Positions 1-8,315 of a stretch of 37,205 bases of DNA are shown in pieces. The DNA comes from Zymomonas sp. (GTDB lineage: Bacteria > Pseudomonadota > Alphaproteobacteria > Sphingomonadales > Sphingomonadaceae). Position numbers and translations under genes: made by a program. The stretch is from assembly GCA_027489105.1 (NCBI GenBank), contig JAIYAJ010000360.1, forward strand, positions 1 to 37,205, read 5' to 3'. The notes beneath the pieces are model-generated. The model was not told the origin of the DNA. It saw only the letters and a program-made list of their open reading frames with translations, and did not search any database. Position 1 is the first letter of the stretch. Every line of letters starts with the position of its first letter.

Positions 1-25
1 CGCCGTCACCCTCGCCGCCCGCTGA
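1..25 (+). CDS. 3' end of an unidentified upstream gene (partial)
   Basis: Reading from base 2, the first bases encode AVTLAAR followed by TGA at 23-25. The stop lies 12 bp before the start of the DUF4198 gene, which fits the end of a gene in the same operon. In related bacteria DUF4198 and ApbE genes often sit beside DUF2271 or PepSY-type genes, so one of these is possible, but seven residues cannot identify it. Confidence 0.35.
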
Positions 26-37
26 AAAGGACCGACC

Positions 38-916
38 ATGCGTAACACGACCCGCTTCCTGACCGCAGCCCTTCTGGTCGCGCTGCCGTCACTCGCTTCG
101 GCGCACCGGCAATGGATGGTCCCGAACGCGACCGTCTTTTCGGGGACGAACAATTGGGTAACGGTAGATGCTGCTGCATCGAACGACCTGTTCTTCGCCG
201 ATCATCAGCCCATGCGCCTTGAGGGCGTCAAGGCCTGGGCGCCCGATGGCTCCGAGGCGAAGATCGAGAATGCGGCGACGGGCCGCTATCGCTCGGTATT
301 CGACGTCAAGCTCGACAAGCCCGGCACGTGGAAGATCGGCACCTACACCAACAGCGTGACCGGCAGCTTCAAGGTCGATGGCGAGGAAGTCCGCGTGGGC
401 GGCCGTCCGCGCGGCCCCGCCGGTATGGGGGCGCCGGGAATGCCGGCAGCACCGGGTGCAGCGCCGCAGCGGCCTCCGGTCCAGTCGGTCGACGACATCC
501 CGGCCAATGCGACCGACGTCAAGCTGACGCAGATGATCGCCCGCAACGAGATCTACGTCACCGCCAATCAGCCGAGCGACGCCATCCTCAAGCCCAGCGG
601 GGCTGGCATCGAGTTTCAGCCGATCACCCATCCCGACGAACTGGTCGTCGGCGAGCCGGCGAGCTTCCGCTTCCTGATCGACGGAAAGCCGGCCGCCGGC
701 CTCAAGCTCAGCGTGGTTCCGGGCGGCAAGCGTTATCGCAACGACGATGGCGCGCGCGAGATTGTCACCGGCGCAGACGGGATCGCGAAGGTCGACTGGC
801 CCGAGCCGGGCATGTACTGGATCAACGCAACGGCGACCGACGACAAGCCCACCGCCCCCCGCGCGACGAGCCGCCGCTTGTCCTACACCACCACCGTCGA
901 GGTGCTGCTGCCCTGA
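38..916 (+). CDS. Periplasmic DUF4198 domain protein
   Basis: A 292-residue exported protein. Residues 1-22 form a signal peptide (positive start, hydrophobic core, Ala-Ser-Ala before the cut), so the mature protein would begin with His23. Two beta-rich halves are joined by a Pro/Gly/Ala-rich linker at about residues 122-148. The pattern AHRQWMVP near the N-terminus and the overall layout match the DUF4198 family, whose members are linked to nickel/cobalt or other metal uptake. The metal link is family knowledge and is not shown here. The start has AAAGGA seven bases upstream. The stop is immediately followed by the ApbE reading frame, which points to one operon. In sphingomonads this pairing recurs with PepSY/DUF2271 genes, suggesting a periplasmic flavin or metal redox role. 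The precise substrate is unknown. Confidence 0.8.
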   Translation: MRNTTRFLTAALLVALPSLASAHRQWMVPNATVFSGTNNWVTVDAAASNDLFFADHQPMRLEGVKAWAPDGSEAKIENAATGRYRSVFDVKLDKPGTWKIGTYTNSVTGSFKVDGEEVRVGGRPRGPAGMGAPGMPAAPGAAPQRPPVQSVDDIPANATDVKLTQMIARNEIYVTANQPSDAILKPSGAGIEFQPITHPDELVVGEPASFRFLIDGKPAAGLKLSVVPGGKRYRNDDGAREIVTGADGIAKVDWPEPGMYWINATATDDKPTAPRATSRRLSYTTTVEVLLP

Positions 917-993
917 GCCTGCGCATCGCCCTGCCCGCCCGGATCGACAGCGACGCCCTGCGAAACGTCGATCCGGGGCAGCCAGTCGCCCTC

Positions 994-1863
994 TTGTCGG
1001 GTAAGACGATGGGAACGGCCTGGTCAGTTCGCTATGTCGCGCCGGGCGGACTGTCCTCGTCCAGGGCTGGCGCAGCGATCGAGGAGACGCTGGAGCGGAT
1101 CATCGCCGAGATGAGCCAGTGGCGTTCGGACTCGCTGATCACCGCGTTCAACCGCGCGGCGCAAGGGACCGAGCTTCGGCTGCCTGCCGACTTTCGCACC
1201 GTGCTGGACGTGGCCCTCGACGTCGCCCGGCGCAGCGATGGGGCGTTCGATCCCACCATGGGCCGGCTGGTCGACCTCGCCGGCTTCGGACCCGCGGAAC
1301 CCGCAGACGAGCCGACGAGCTTTACCGACGCCCTCCGCTGCACTGGTTGGAAACGCCTGCCCTATGCCGGCGGACGGATCGTGCAACCGGGCGGACTGGC
1401 GCTCGACTTTTCTGGCGTTGCCAAGGGCCATGCGGTCGATGCCGTCGCCGACCGGCTGGCGCAGGAGGGTGTGACGCATATGCTGGTCGAGATCGGCGGC
1501 GAACTGGTCGGCTGCGGAGTCCGCCCGGACGGACAGCCCTGGTGGGTCGATCTCGAAGCGCCCCCCGGCCTGCCGGTGCCGCCGCTGCGGATCGCGCTGC
1601 ACGGCATGGCGGTAGCAACGTCGGGCAATTATCGCCGGGGCAACCACATGCTCGATCCGACGACCGGATCGCCGATCGTCAATGGCGTGCGCTCGGTTTC
1701 GGTCCTGCACGACAAAGCCGCCTATGCCGACGCCTGGGCCACCGCGCTGACCGTGCTGGGTCCCGACGCCGGCCTGCGCCTGGCCGAGCGCGAGGGGCTG
1801 GCCGCGCGGATCGTCGCAGACACGGAGTTGCTGAGCCCTGCACTGCGCGAAATGCTCGAATAA
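994..1863 (+). CDS. apbE: FAD:protein FMN transferase (ApbE family)
   Basis: ApbE proteins use FAD to attach FMN covalently to a Thr/Ser of target proteins in the periplasm or inner membrane. Family motifs are clear: TMGTAWSVRY at the start of the domain, LDFSGVAKGHAVD in the middle, SGNYRRG followed by HMLDPTTGSPI, and the metal-site pattern D-A-W-A-T near the C-terminus. The start is unclear. The open frame runs without a stop from inside the upstream gene, and homology seems to begin before the first in-frame ATG (1009). I chose TTG 994. A CTG at 913 or 919, overlapping or just after the DUF4198 stop, would also fit. No obvious lipoprotein or signal peptide is present from these starts. 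The target flavoprotein is not in the window. Confidence 0.85.
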   Translation: MSGKTMGTAWSVRYVAPGGLSSSRAGAAIEETLERIIAEMSQWRSDSLITAFNRAAQGTELRLPADFRTVLDVALDVARRSDGAFDPTMGRLVDLAGFGPAEPADEPTSFTDALRCTGWKRLPYAGGRIVQPGGLALDFSGVAKGHAVDAVADRLAQEGVTHMLVEIGGELVGCGVRPDGQPWWVDLEAPPGLPVPPLRIALHGMAVATSGNYRRGNHMLDPTTGSPIVNGVRSVSVLHDKAAYADAWATALTVLGPDAGLRLAEREGLAARIVADTELLSPALREMLE

Positions 1864-1934
1864 CGTCCGGGGCCCCTTGCCCCTCGCCCTCATCGGGGCC
1901 ATAGGGCCGGAAAATCTCCAACCAAGAGGCCGCG

Positions 1935-2165
1935 ATGAAGACCCGCGTCTATGTCACTCTCAAGGGTGGCGTTCTCGATCCCCAGGGCAAGGCGATCCAC
2001 AATGCGCTCGGCTCGCTCGGCTTTTCCGGCGTCAACGATGTGCGCGCGGGCAAGCTGATCGAACTCGACCATGACGACGGCGTCAGCGATGCCGATCTCG
2101 AGGCGATGTGCCGCAAGCTGCTCGCCAATACGGTGATCGAGAATTTCCGCATCGAGCGGGCCTGA
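1935..2165 (+). CDS. purS: Phosphoribosylformylglycinamidine synthase subunit PurS
   Basis: A 76-residue protein of typical PurS length. PurS is the small structural subunit of the three-part FGAM synthase (PurL-PurQ-PurS), the fourth step of de novo purine synthesis, and helps pass ammonia from PurQ to PurL. Conserved signs are the N-terminal [17 protein letters not shown] strand-turn, the LGxxGVNDVRxGK segment and the [12 protein letters not shown]-terminus. AGAGG lies five bases before the ATG. purQ follows 17 bp downstream, as in most alphaproteobacteria. PurL is not in this window. Confidence 0.96.
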   Translation: MKTRVYVTLKGGVLDPQGKAIHNALGSLGFSGVNDVRAGKLIELDHDDGVSDADLEAMCRKLLANTVIENFRIERA

Positions 2166-2182
2166 GCGCGGGAGCCGACATC

Positions 2183-2848
2183 ATGAAGAGCGCGGTCATC
2201 GTCTTTCCGGGGTCCAATTGCGATCGTGACCTCGCCGTCGCCATTCGGAACGTCACCGGCCGCGCGCCGGACATGCTGTGGCACCGTGAGACCGAACTGC
2301 CCGACGGCATCGGCCTGATCGCGGTCCCCGGCGGCTTTTCCTATGGCGACTATCTGCGATCCGGCGCGATGGCGGCCCGTTCGCCGATCATGCGCGCGAT
2401 CGTCGAGGCGGCCGGACGCGGGGTGCCGGTGATCGGCATCTGCAACGGCTTCCAGATCCTGACCGAAGCCGGCCTGCTGCCGGGTGCGCTGATGCGCAAC
2501 CAGGGACTCGACTTCGTCTGTCGCGACGTGGCGCTGACCGTCGAGAACAGCCAGTCCGCCTTCACCGCGCGCTATGCGCAGGGTGAAACGGTCCGCTTCC
2601 CGGTCGCGCATCATGATGGCAATTTCAACGCCGACGCCGAGACGCTCGATCGCCTCGAGGGCGAAGGCCGCGTCGCCTTCCGCTATGCCGAGCCGGTCAA
2701 CGGCTCGGCGCGCAACATCGCGGGGATACTCAACGATGGCGGCAACGTGCTGGGCATGATGCCGCATCCGGAACGCGTGATCGAAGCCGCGCACGGCAAT
2801 GACGATGGCCGCCGCCTGTTCGAGGGGCTGCTGGAGACGGTTGCGTGA
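2183..2848 (+). CDS. purQ: Phosphoribosylformylglycinamidine synthase subunit PurQ (glutaminase)
   Basis: A 221-residue class I glutamine amidotransferase that makes ammonia from glutamine for FGAM synthase. The nucleophile is Cys87 in GICNGFQIL. The substrate loop [15 protein letters not shown] is present, and the C-terminal MMPHPERV carries the catalytic His and Glu. The open frame extends upstream to 2108, but ATG 2183 gives the standard N-terminus ([14 protein letters not shown]), so that start is used. The gene is 17 bp after purS. Its stop overlaps the GTG of the GFA-family gene, so the downstream small genes are probably co-transcribed. Confidence 0.96.
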   Translation: MKSAVIVFPGSNCDRDLAVAIRNVTGRAPDMLWHRETELPDGIGLIAVPGGFSYGDYLRSGAMAARSPIMRAIVEAAGRGVPVIGICNGFQILTEAGLLPGALMRNQGLDFVCRDVALTVENSQSAFTARYAQGETVRFPVAHHDGNFNADAETLDRLEGEGRVAFRYAEPVNGSARNIAGILNDGGNVLGMMPHPERVIEAAHGNDDGRRLFEGLLETVA

Positions 2849-3258
2849 CGCATGGAGCGGGCTGCCTCTGCGGAGCGGTCCGGTTCACGATCGCAGCCGA
2901 TCCGCTCGGCGCGCGCACCTGCTGGTGCCGCCTGTGCCAGTATCTCGGCGCCGGCACCGCCACCGCCAATGTCGTCTTCCCCCGCGACAAGGTCAGCTGG
3001 ACCGGCGAAATCCGCTATCATGAGACAGTCGCGGACAGCGGCAATCATATGCGGCGGGGTTTCTGCCCGGAATGCGGGACACCGCTCACCAGCGAGGCTC
3101 TCGAACGCCCGCACCTTATCTTCCTGCGGATCGGCGCGCTCGACGACCCCGATCTGATCGGTCCCGAGATGACGCTGTGGACCTCGCAGGCCCCCGACTG
3201 GGCCTGCATCTCCGACAGCCTCCCCCGCTTCGACGAACAAGCGCCACCGGTCGCATGA
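2845..3258 (+). CDS. GFA/CENP-V family zinc-binding protein
   Basis: A 137-residue protein of the family named after glutathione-dependent formaldehyde-activating enzyme; the real function of most bacterial members is unknown. It has the zinc cysteine sets: GCLCGAVRF at the N-terminus, CWCRLC at about residues 26-31, and FCPECGTPL at about 73-81. The GTG start overlaps the purQ stop (GTGA). Its own stop overlaps the ATG of the next gene. There is no evidence of a purine role despite the operon. Confidence 0.85.
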   Translation: MTHGAGCLCGAVRFTIAADPLGARTCWCRLCQYLGAGTATANVVFPRDKVSWTGEIRYHETVADSGNHMRRGFCPECGTPLTSEALERPHLIFLRIGALDDPDLIGPEMTLWTSQAPDWACISDSLPRFDEQAPPVA

Positions 3259-3587
3259 CGGCCGCTACGCTGCCCGCCTATCTGGCGGCTGCGATCTGCG
3301 AAATCGCCGGCTGCTTCGGCTTCTGGGCGTGGCTCCGCCTCGGCAAGCCCGTCCATTGGGCGCTGGGCGGCACGGCACTCCTCGTCCTGTTCGCGCTGTT
3401 CCTCACCCGCATCGAAAGCGAAACCGCCGGGCGGGCCTTCGCCGCTTATGGTGGCGTCTATATCTGCGCCTCGCTCGGCTGGATGTGGGCGGTCGAGGGG
3501 GCCCGGCCCGACCGGTGGGATATGCTCGGCGCCCTGCTCTGTATCGCCGGGGCGGCGGTCATCCTGCTGGGGCCGCGAACCGCCTGA
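3255..3587 (+). CDS. YnfA/UPF0060 family small membrane protein
   Basis: A 110-residue integral membrane protein with four hydrophobic segments (about 5-25, 34-52, 64-82, 88-106). It has the UPF0060 pattern: [14 protein letters not shown] near the N-terminus and [15 protein letters not shown] in the third helix. The family resembles small multidrug resistance (SMR) exporters; substrate and transport activity are mostly unproven. ATG 3255 overlaps the upstream stop (ATGA). The stop codon directly abuts the stop of the opposing gene, forming TGATCA. Confidence 0.88.
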   Translation: MTAATLPAYLAAAICEIAGCFGFWAWLRLGKPVHWALGGTALLVLFALFLTRIESETAGRAFAAYGGVYICASLGWMWAVEGARPDRWDMLGALLCIAGAAVILLGPRTA

Positions 3588-4349
3588 TCAGACCTGCGTC
3601 CGGAACGGCGTGAAATCGGTATGCGCGTCGAACAGGTCGACGCCCTCGCGCGTCTTGAGGAAGTTGACGACGACATAGGTCAGCGGGGTCAGCAGCACCT
3701 CCCAGCTGACCTTCAGCACCCATTGCGTCACCAGCACCTTCAGCACCAGCGACGGGGTCCAGCCCATCGCACCCCAGAAGGCGAGCGGATAGAAGATCAG
3801 GCTGTCGACGCCCTGCCCCGCGATGGTCGAGCCGATCGTCCGCATCCACAGATGCTTGCCCCCGGTCGCGAGCTTCATCTTGGCGAGGACATAGCTGTTG
3901 ACGAACTCCCCCGCCCAGAAGGCGGTTATCGACGCGAAGACGATCCGGGGCACCTGCCCGAAGACCTGCTCATAAGCCGCCTGCCCGGTCCAGTCGGCGG
4001 CCGGCGGAAGTGCCACCACAACCCAGCTCATGAAGGCCATGAACAGCAGCGCCACCGTGCCCGCCCAGATGCAGCGACGTGCGCGGGCATAGCCATAGAC
4101 CTCGGTCAGCACGTCACCCAGGACATAGCCGATCGGAAAGAAGAGAATGCCTGCGCCGAACGGCCAGGCACCGAGCCCCGGCAGATCGACCGTCGCCACC
4201 TTGCCCGCGCCGAGTACGTTGGACAGCAAAAGGATGGTGACGAACGCCGCCATCACGAAATCGAAATAGCGGAAGTGCCGCCCCTTATAGGCTTCGGCAT
4301 CCTGGACGGCGGGCTGGACGGCGGGCGCGGCGGCAAGGCTTTCGTTCAT
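3588..4349 (-). CDS. yhhQ: Queuosine precursor transporter, VUT/YhhQ family
   Basis: A 253-residue inner-membrane protein with about six or seven hydrophobic segments, starting near residue 30. YhhQ-family (vitamin uptake transporter, VUT) proteins import 7-deazaguanine precursors of the tRNA nucleoside queuosine (preQ0/preQ1). Family hallmarks are the segment FFPIGYVLGDVLTEVYGY, the GQGVDSLIF stretch, and the C-terminal KVSWEVLLTPLTYVV. The N-terminal 25 residues are Ala/Pro-rich and look like a cytosolic tail. The gene ends head-on against the ynfA-type gene with no spacer. The leader between it and the tRNA gene is about 58 bp and shows no preQ1 riboswitch that I can recognise. Confidence 0.9.
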   Translation of the reverse strand: MNESLAAAPAVQPAVQDAEAYKGRHFRYFDFVMAAFVTILLLSNVLGAGKVATVDLPGLGAWPFGAGILFFPIGYVLGDVLTEVYGYARARRCIWAGTVALLFMAFMSWVVVALPPAADWTGQAAYEQVFGQVPRIVFASITAFWAGEFVNSYVLAKMKLATGGKHLWMRTIGSTIAGQGVDSLIFYPLAFWGAMGWTPSLVLKVLVTQWVLKVSWEVLLTPLTYVVVNFLKTREGVDLFDAHTDFTPFRTQV

Positions 4350-4407
4350 GACCCCACACTAACCACGTTCCATCTGCGCGCAATCCACGCTATCGGCATC
4401 GCTGCGC

Positions 4408-4484
4408 GCGCCCGTAGCTCAGTTGGATAGAGCACGAGCCTTCTAAGCTTGGGGTCACAGGTTCGAATCCTGTCGGGCGCGCCA
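4408..4484 (+). tRNA. tRNA-Arg (anticodon TCT)
   Basis: A full cloverleaf can be drawn. The acceptor stem pairs GCGCCCG with CGGGCGC, and the discriminator G plus encoded CCA ends at 4484. The D arm is GCTC...GAGC. The anticodon stem pairs CGAGC with GCTTG around loop CTTCTAA, giving anticodon TCT at 4442-4444. The variable loop is GGGTC, and the T arm is ACAGG-TTCGAAT-CCTGT. It reads AGA codons, which are rare in such GC-rich genomes. A transport islet of different composition begins right after it, but no copy of the tRNA 3' end is visible at the far side. Confidence 0.97.
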
Positions 4485-4713
4485 GATGCCGCCATTTTAT
4501 GCCGCTAGATGCCCTAGAGCCGCACTCACTTCGACGATCGAAGAGGCGGCAAATATCTGGCTGCAGATGCGACGGCGGACTGCGGAGCATCCTTTGGCTC
4601 CCAAGCGGCGACGCTACGCACTTTGATCATCATCGACAAATCCGCGCGATGGCGACCGTTGCCGGCATTTGGGCGGAGCGATTCAAATTGCATAGCGCCG
4701 ATATCGGGTTAAT

Positions 4714-4730
4714 TATGTGACGATGTATCA
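4714..4730. promoter_or_regulatory. Operator-like site upstream of the ABC permease operon
   Basis: The sequence TATGTGACGATGTATCA ends 15 bp before the first permease start. It matches TATGTGACAACATATCA at 10460-10476, between the divergent TonB receptor genes, at 14 of 17 positions. A weak promoter could be TTGCAT (4688-4693) and AATTAT (4711-4716) with 17 bp between, in which case the site would overlap the -10 region and transcription start. A Fur-family or other metal-responsive repressor is a guess from the neighbours only. Confidence 0.45.
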
Positions 4731-4745
4731 TTTCTCGGCGGACTT

Positions 4746-6146
4746 ATGTGGGCTTCTTTGCGACTGGAAACACGGCTGATCTCTCGTGACCGTGGCGCGA
4801 TCGTCACGACCCTGACCCTCGCCGTCCTTCTGGTGACAGCCTTTCTAGCCGGACTTCGCGCGGACCAGTCGGAGACTTCCGCGCTCAAGTCCGCAGCGCA
4901 GCAGGTGCAAGCCGAATGGAACGCCCAGCCACCCGTCAATCCGCACATGGCCGCGCATTACGGCATTCTCGTCTATCGTCCCCGCGCGCCGCTCCAGGCG
5001 ATTGACGCAGGGGCGCTACCCTATCAGGGCTCTGTGACCTTCCTCGAAGCCCACAAGCGCAACGCGCCTATGCTTTCACCGGCATCGGTACGCAACGCCG
5101 ACAGTCGCTATGGCGGCACGCGCTTTTCGCCGCTGCTCCAGATCGCGGGCGGGTTCCTGGTGCTGGTGCTCGGGTTCCTGATCGGCTCCCGCGAGGCTCG
5201 CCACGGCATGACGCTGCTGCTGCGCGGGGCCGGTGTACGTGGCACCGCATTTGTTGGGGCCAAGGCACTGGCGACGCTGGGTCTTGTGGTGCTGGCAGCG
5301 GCACCGTCAATCGTCTTTGCCGCGCTGACCATCGGTGGCGGTGATCCAGGCGCGCGGTTCGCAGCGCTTGCCAGCGCGTCACTCATCCACCTGATGATCT
5401 TGGCCAGCGCCGGCGTTGCCGCAGGATTATGGTTGGGTGCCGCCCGCTTCGGGCTGGCGGCGATCACCTTTGTCTGGGCGATGAGCGTGATGATCCTCCC
5501 CCGCATCGCCGACACCGTTGCCGAACGCGTCGCGCCGCTCACCGAGCGGGCGCTGACCGCGCAGATCCAGGCAGACTTCGCGCTAGGCCCCGACGGCCAT
5601 GGCGAAAATGATGCCAATGCTCTGTTCGAGAAACGCGTCCTCGTCCAATATGGCGTGACCCGGAAGGAGGACTTGCCGGTCAATCTGGACGCGCTGCTGA
5701 TGCAGGCAGACGAGGATTATCGCGGATCGGTCTACGACCGCCGGCTGGCCGAGGCGGACGCGGTGCGCCAGCGGCAGGACGCGATCCGCAGCTTGGCATG
5801 GGCGTTCGGCCCTACACCCGCCATGCTCGATCTGTCGGAGCGGATCGCGGGCGCCGATGCCAGCACGCAGCGCCGGTTCGATGTGACCGCGGAGGCATTC
5901 CGGCGCGATCTGATCGGTCGGCTCAATCGCCACATGGCGGAGAATTCAAGGACAGGCGATTGGGAGTGGACGCCCGCAGACCGCTATTTTGCAAGCTTCA
6001 CTGCTTTCAACCCCACCACGCCACGTCTGCGTAACGATCTGCCCGGACTGATGCCAGCTGCTGCAACACTGAGCCTATGGGCTGCAGTGGCCGGACTGGC
6101 GCTGCTGTTCGCGGCGCGTCGTTTCGACCGGAGCGCGCAGTCATGA
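4746..6146 (+). CDS. ABC-2 type transporter permease, DUF3526 family (first of two)
   Basis: A 466-residue inner-membrane protein. Hydrophobic segments lie at about residues 18-37, 130-147, 172-195, 206-231, 234-253 and 440-460. Large hydrophilic regions sit between the first and second and between the fifth and last, the layout of DUF3526/ABC-2 permeases. Such proteins form the membrane part of ABC exporters; the substrate is unknown. The ATG follows a GGCGG ribosome site. Its stop overlaps the next permease gene (ATGA), so the two probably pair as a heterodimer. No ATPase is encoded on this strand. The nearest is the convergent gene at 7599-8315. The operator-like site at 4714-4730 suggests shared regulation with the TonB receptor genes. 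Confidence 0.8.
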   Translation: MWASLRLETRLISRDRGAIVTTLTLAVLLVTAFLAGLRADQSETSALKSAAQQVQAEWNAQPPVNPHMAAHYGILVYRPRAPLQAIDAGALPYQGSVTFLEAHKRNAPMLSPASVRNADSRYGGTRFSPLLQIAGGFLVLVLGFLIGSREARHGMTLLLRGAGVRGTAFVGAKALATLGLVVLAAAPSIVFAALTIGGGDPGARFAALASASLIHLMILASAGVAAGLWLGAARFGLAAITFVWAMSVMILPRIADTVAERVAPLTERALTAQIQADFALGPDGHGENDANALFEKRVLVQYGVTRKEDLPVNLDALLMQADEDYRGSVYDRRLAEADAVRQRQDAIRSLAWAFGPTPAMLDLSERIAGADASTQRRFDVTAEAFRRDLIGRLNRHMAENSRTGDWEWTPADRYFASFTAFNPTTPRLRNDLPGLMPAAATLSLWAAVAGLALLFAARRFDRSAQS

Positions 6147-7594
6147 TCGGAGCGCTGGTTAGGCTTGACGCACGGTTGATGTGTCGATCGACGGCGGCAT
6201 GCATATTGACGCTGCTGTTGGCGGTGACCGCTGGCCTGGCACTGGCAAGCGGTCTGGAATGGCGTGACCGCTATGTCAGTGCAGCCGATGCCGCGCGTGA
6301 ACAGGTAGCAAAGGACGCAACCCTATTGCGCGACGTCTATACCGGCATCGAACGGGGCACCGTCATACCCACGGACGACAGCACTTATGACGGCGTCGGC
6401 AAATATGTTCCCGATCCCCGCGACCCCTATGTCGCGGGCTATTATCATACGTTGCTGGCCGAGTTGGAAGCCGGGCCGCTTCTGGGGCTGGCCACGGGAA
6501 GCTCCGAACTGCGCGCGACCCACCACAAGCTGAAGACAGTGCCGCTCTACGCCTTGTTGAGGATCGGGGAGCCGGCCGAGCGCGTCAATCCGGGCGCACT
6601 TGCCGCCGGCCGGTTCGACCTGTTGGCCTTCATCATGTTCCTTTGTCCGCTGGCGCTCGCCGTGCTGCTGTTCGATGCGACAGCGCGCGAGCGCGAGGGC
6701 GGGATAAGCCCTTTACTCGCAGGGCTCGGTGCGAGCCAGCGCGAGTTGCTGCTGGCACGCGCGGTCACACGCGGCGGCCTCGTGATCGGTATCGCCGTGA
6801 TCGGGTCGCTGATCGGCATTGCGCTGGCTGGCGCATTTGGCAGCGCCGCCGGCTTCTGGTGGATCTTGGGCACGATTGCCTATCTCCTGTTCTGGACAGC
6901 ATTGTTGCTGCTGGTCGCGTCGACGGGACTGAGCGTTGTGGGCTCGGCTGCAGTGGCGGTCGCACTCTGGGTCGCGCTGCTGCTGGTGTTGCCCGGCCTG
7001 ACCGAACGGGCACTGCGTCCCGATGGCCTGCTGGAACCCCGGGCACTCGCCGATGCCGATGTGCGCCGCGTTCTGCGGGTAGAAGGCGGCCCCGATGCGA
7101 TCGCGGCGACGATAGCCCGGGTTGCGCGCGAATATTGGGGTGTCGACTTTGCGACAGCGCCCATATGCGCCCAGCGCGATGGCGTGATCGATGAATATGT
7201 CCGCCGCCGACTGGCCGACGAACGCTATGCTGCCGCGATGCGGCAAGGCGCAGCGCGCGAAGCGTTGTTCGACCAGCGGCTCGACCGCTGGGGCTGGCTC
7301 GCACCGGGGCTCGCCTTTCGCCGGGCGATGGAACAGGTCGCGGGCAGCGACCCCGCCCGGCAGCGGACGTTCGAACTGGCGGTGATCGACTATCACGCGG
7401 CCCGGCGCAATCAGGTCACATCCGCCATCTTGGAATGCAAGCGGTTAGACCGCGCGGCATTCGAGGCTGTTCGCGCTTTCCATTTCGATGAACCGACGGA
7501 ACAGATCGCGCTGTTCACCGGGATCATCGCCGTAATCGGCTTTGCGGCGCTGTTTGCAGCCGCAGCGCTGCGGCCGCGTTCACTGCTGCGCTGA
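6143..7594 (+). CDS. ABC-2 type transporter permease, DUF3526 family (second of two)
   Basis: A 483-residue inner-membrane protein related in layout to the preceding permease. It has an N-terminal anchor (about residues 15-37), a roughly 130-residue extracytoplasmic part, a cluster of helices at about 175-300, a second large soluble region, and a final helix near the C-terminus (about 455-475). Both halves carry the DUF3526-type pattern, including the DATAREREGGISPLLAGLG stretch after the second helix. The ATG overlaps the upstream stop, so translation is coupled. The gene ends 4 bp from the stop of the convergent ABC ATPase gene. Function as half of an exporter is inferred from family and context; the cargo is unknown. 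Confidence 0.8.
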   Translation: MIGALVRLDARLMCRSTAACILTLLLAVTAGLALASGLEWRDRYVSAADAAREQVAKDATLLRDVYTGIERGTVIPTDDSTYDGVGKYVPDPRDPYVAGYYHTLLAELEAGPLLGLATGSSELRATHHKLKTVPLYALLRIGEPAERVNPGALAAGRFDLLAFIMFLCPLALAVLLFDATAREREGGISPLLAGLGASQRELLLARAVTRGGLVIGIAVIGSLIGIALAGAFGSAAGFWWILGTIAYLLFWTALLLLVASTGLSVVGSAAVAVALWVALLLVLPGLTERALRPDGLLEPRALADADVRRVLRVEGGPDAIAATIARVAREYWGVDFATAPICAQRDGVIDEYVRRRLADERYAAAMRQGAAREALFDQRLDRWGWLAPGLAFRRAMEQVAGSDPARQRTFELAVIDYHAARRNQVTSAILECKRLDRAAFEAVRAFHFDEPTEQIALFTGIIAVIGFAALFAAAALRPRSLLR

Positions 7595-7598
7595 GGGT

Positions 7599-8315
7599 TC
7601 AGCCGGCGGCTTCCAGAAAAAAGCGCCGCTCGATCTCCTCCGCCGACAGGTTGGCGGGATCGAGCGTCAGCGCGATCTTTCCCCGGCTCATCACCAGCAC
7701 TTCGCTGGCTACTTCGCGGGCGCGCCAGATATCGTGTGTGGCCATCAGCACGCCTACGCCCGCCGCCGCCGTCCGCCTGAGCGCCTCGTTGAATTCGGCC
7801 GCCGCGTGCGGATCAAGGCCGCTGGTTGGCTCGTCGAGCAGCAGCAGCGACGACTGGCGGCTGAGCGCAAGCGCCAGGCCGACCTTTTGCCGCCTCCCCT
7901 TCGAATAGGTCACCGCGCGCCGGCCGAACGCTTCGGAGGGAAGGCCCGCAGCAGCCAGAGCGGCATCGAGATTATCGGCGGAAAGTCGCATTCCGGAGCC
8001 GATTTCCAGCAGATGCGCGAGATTTTCCCTCCCACTCAACTCCTCATAAAGGGCGACGTTTTCAGGCAGATAGGTCGTCACACACCGAGCCTGATCGGGC
8101 GCGGATACAAGGTCCGTCCCGCCAACCCGGATCGTCCCGCTGTCAGGGGTGATGAACCCCGCGCACAGCTTCATCGTCGTGCTCTTCCCCGCGCCGTTCG
8201 GACCGAGCAGCGCGACGATCGACCCGGCCGGTACGCTGAAGGACAGGCCATCTACCACCGTCCGGTTCCCATAATTCTTGGTGACGGCGTCGAGGGTCAG
8301 GGCTGACTGTGTCAT
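7599..8315 (-). CDS. ABC transporter ATP-binding protein
   Basis: A 238-residue single-domain ABC ATPase. Walker A is GPNGAGKST at residues 38-46. The signature region reads YSKGRRQKVGLA in place of the standard LSGGQ, as is common in ATPases serving ABC-2 exporters. Walker B is LLLLDEPTSGLDP, and the switch His lies in MATHD. Its ATG overlaps the stop of the TonB receptor gene (ATGA), so it is made together with that receptor. It most likely energises the two DUF3526 permeases encoded on the opposite strand and ending 4 bp away, since they have no other ATPase nearby and this one has no other permease. Confidence 0.9.
   Translation of the reverse strand: MTQSALTLDAVTKNYGNRTVVDGLSFSVPAGSIVALLGPNGAGKSTTMKLCAGFITPDSGTIRVGGTDLVSAPDQARCVTTYLPENVALYEELSGRENLAHLLEIGSGMRLSADNLDAALAAAGLPSEAFGRRAVTYSKGRRQKVGLALALSRQSSLLLLDEPTSGLDPHAAAEFNEALRRTAAAGVGVLMATHDIWRAREVASEVLVMSRGKIALTLDPANLSAEEIERRFFLEAAG

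Noticed and set aside
4350..4407. preQ1 riboswitch before the YhhQ-type gene
   Set aside because: The leader is about 58 bp and lacks the expected stem and A-rich pseudoknot tail.
4390..4590. 66-codon minus-strand frame over the tRNA
   Set aside because: Frames containing TGFEPVTPSLEG-type strings are a well-known artefact of reading the antisense of tRNA genes.
4499..4720. 73-codon plus-strand frame after the tRNA
   Set aside because: There is no ribosome site and no recognisable motif, and the end runs into the likely promoter of the permease operon.
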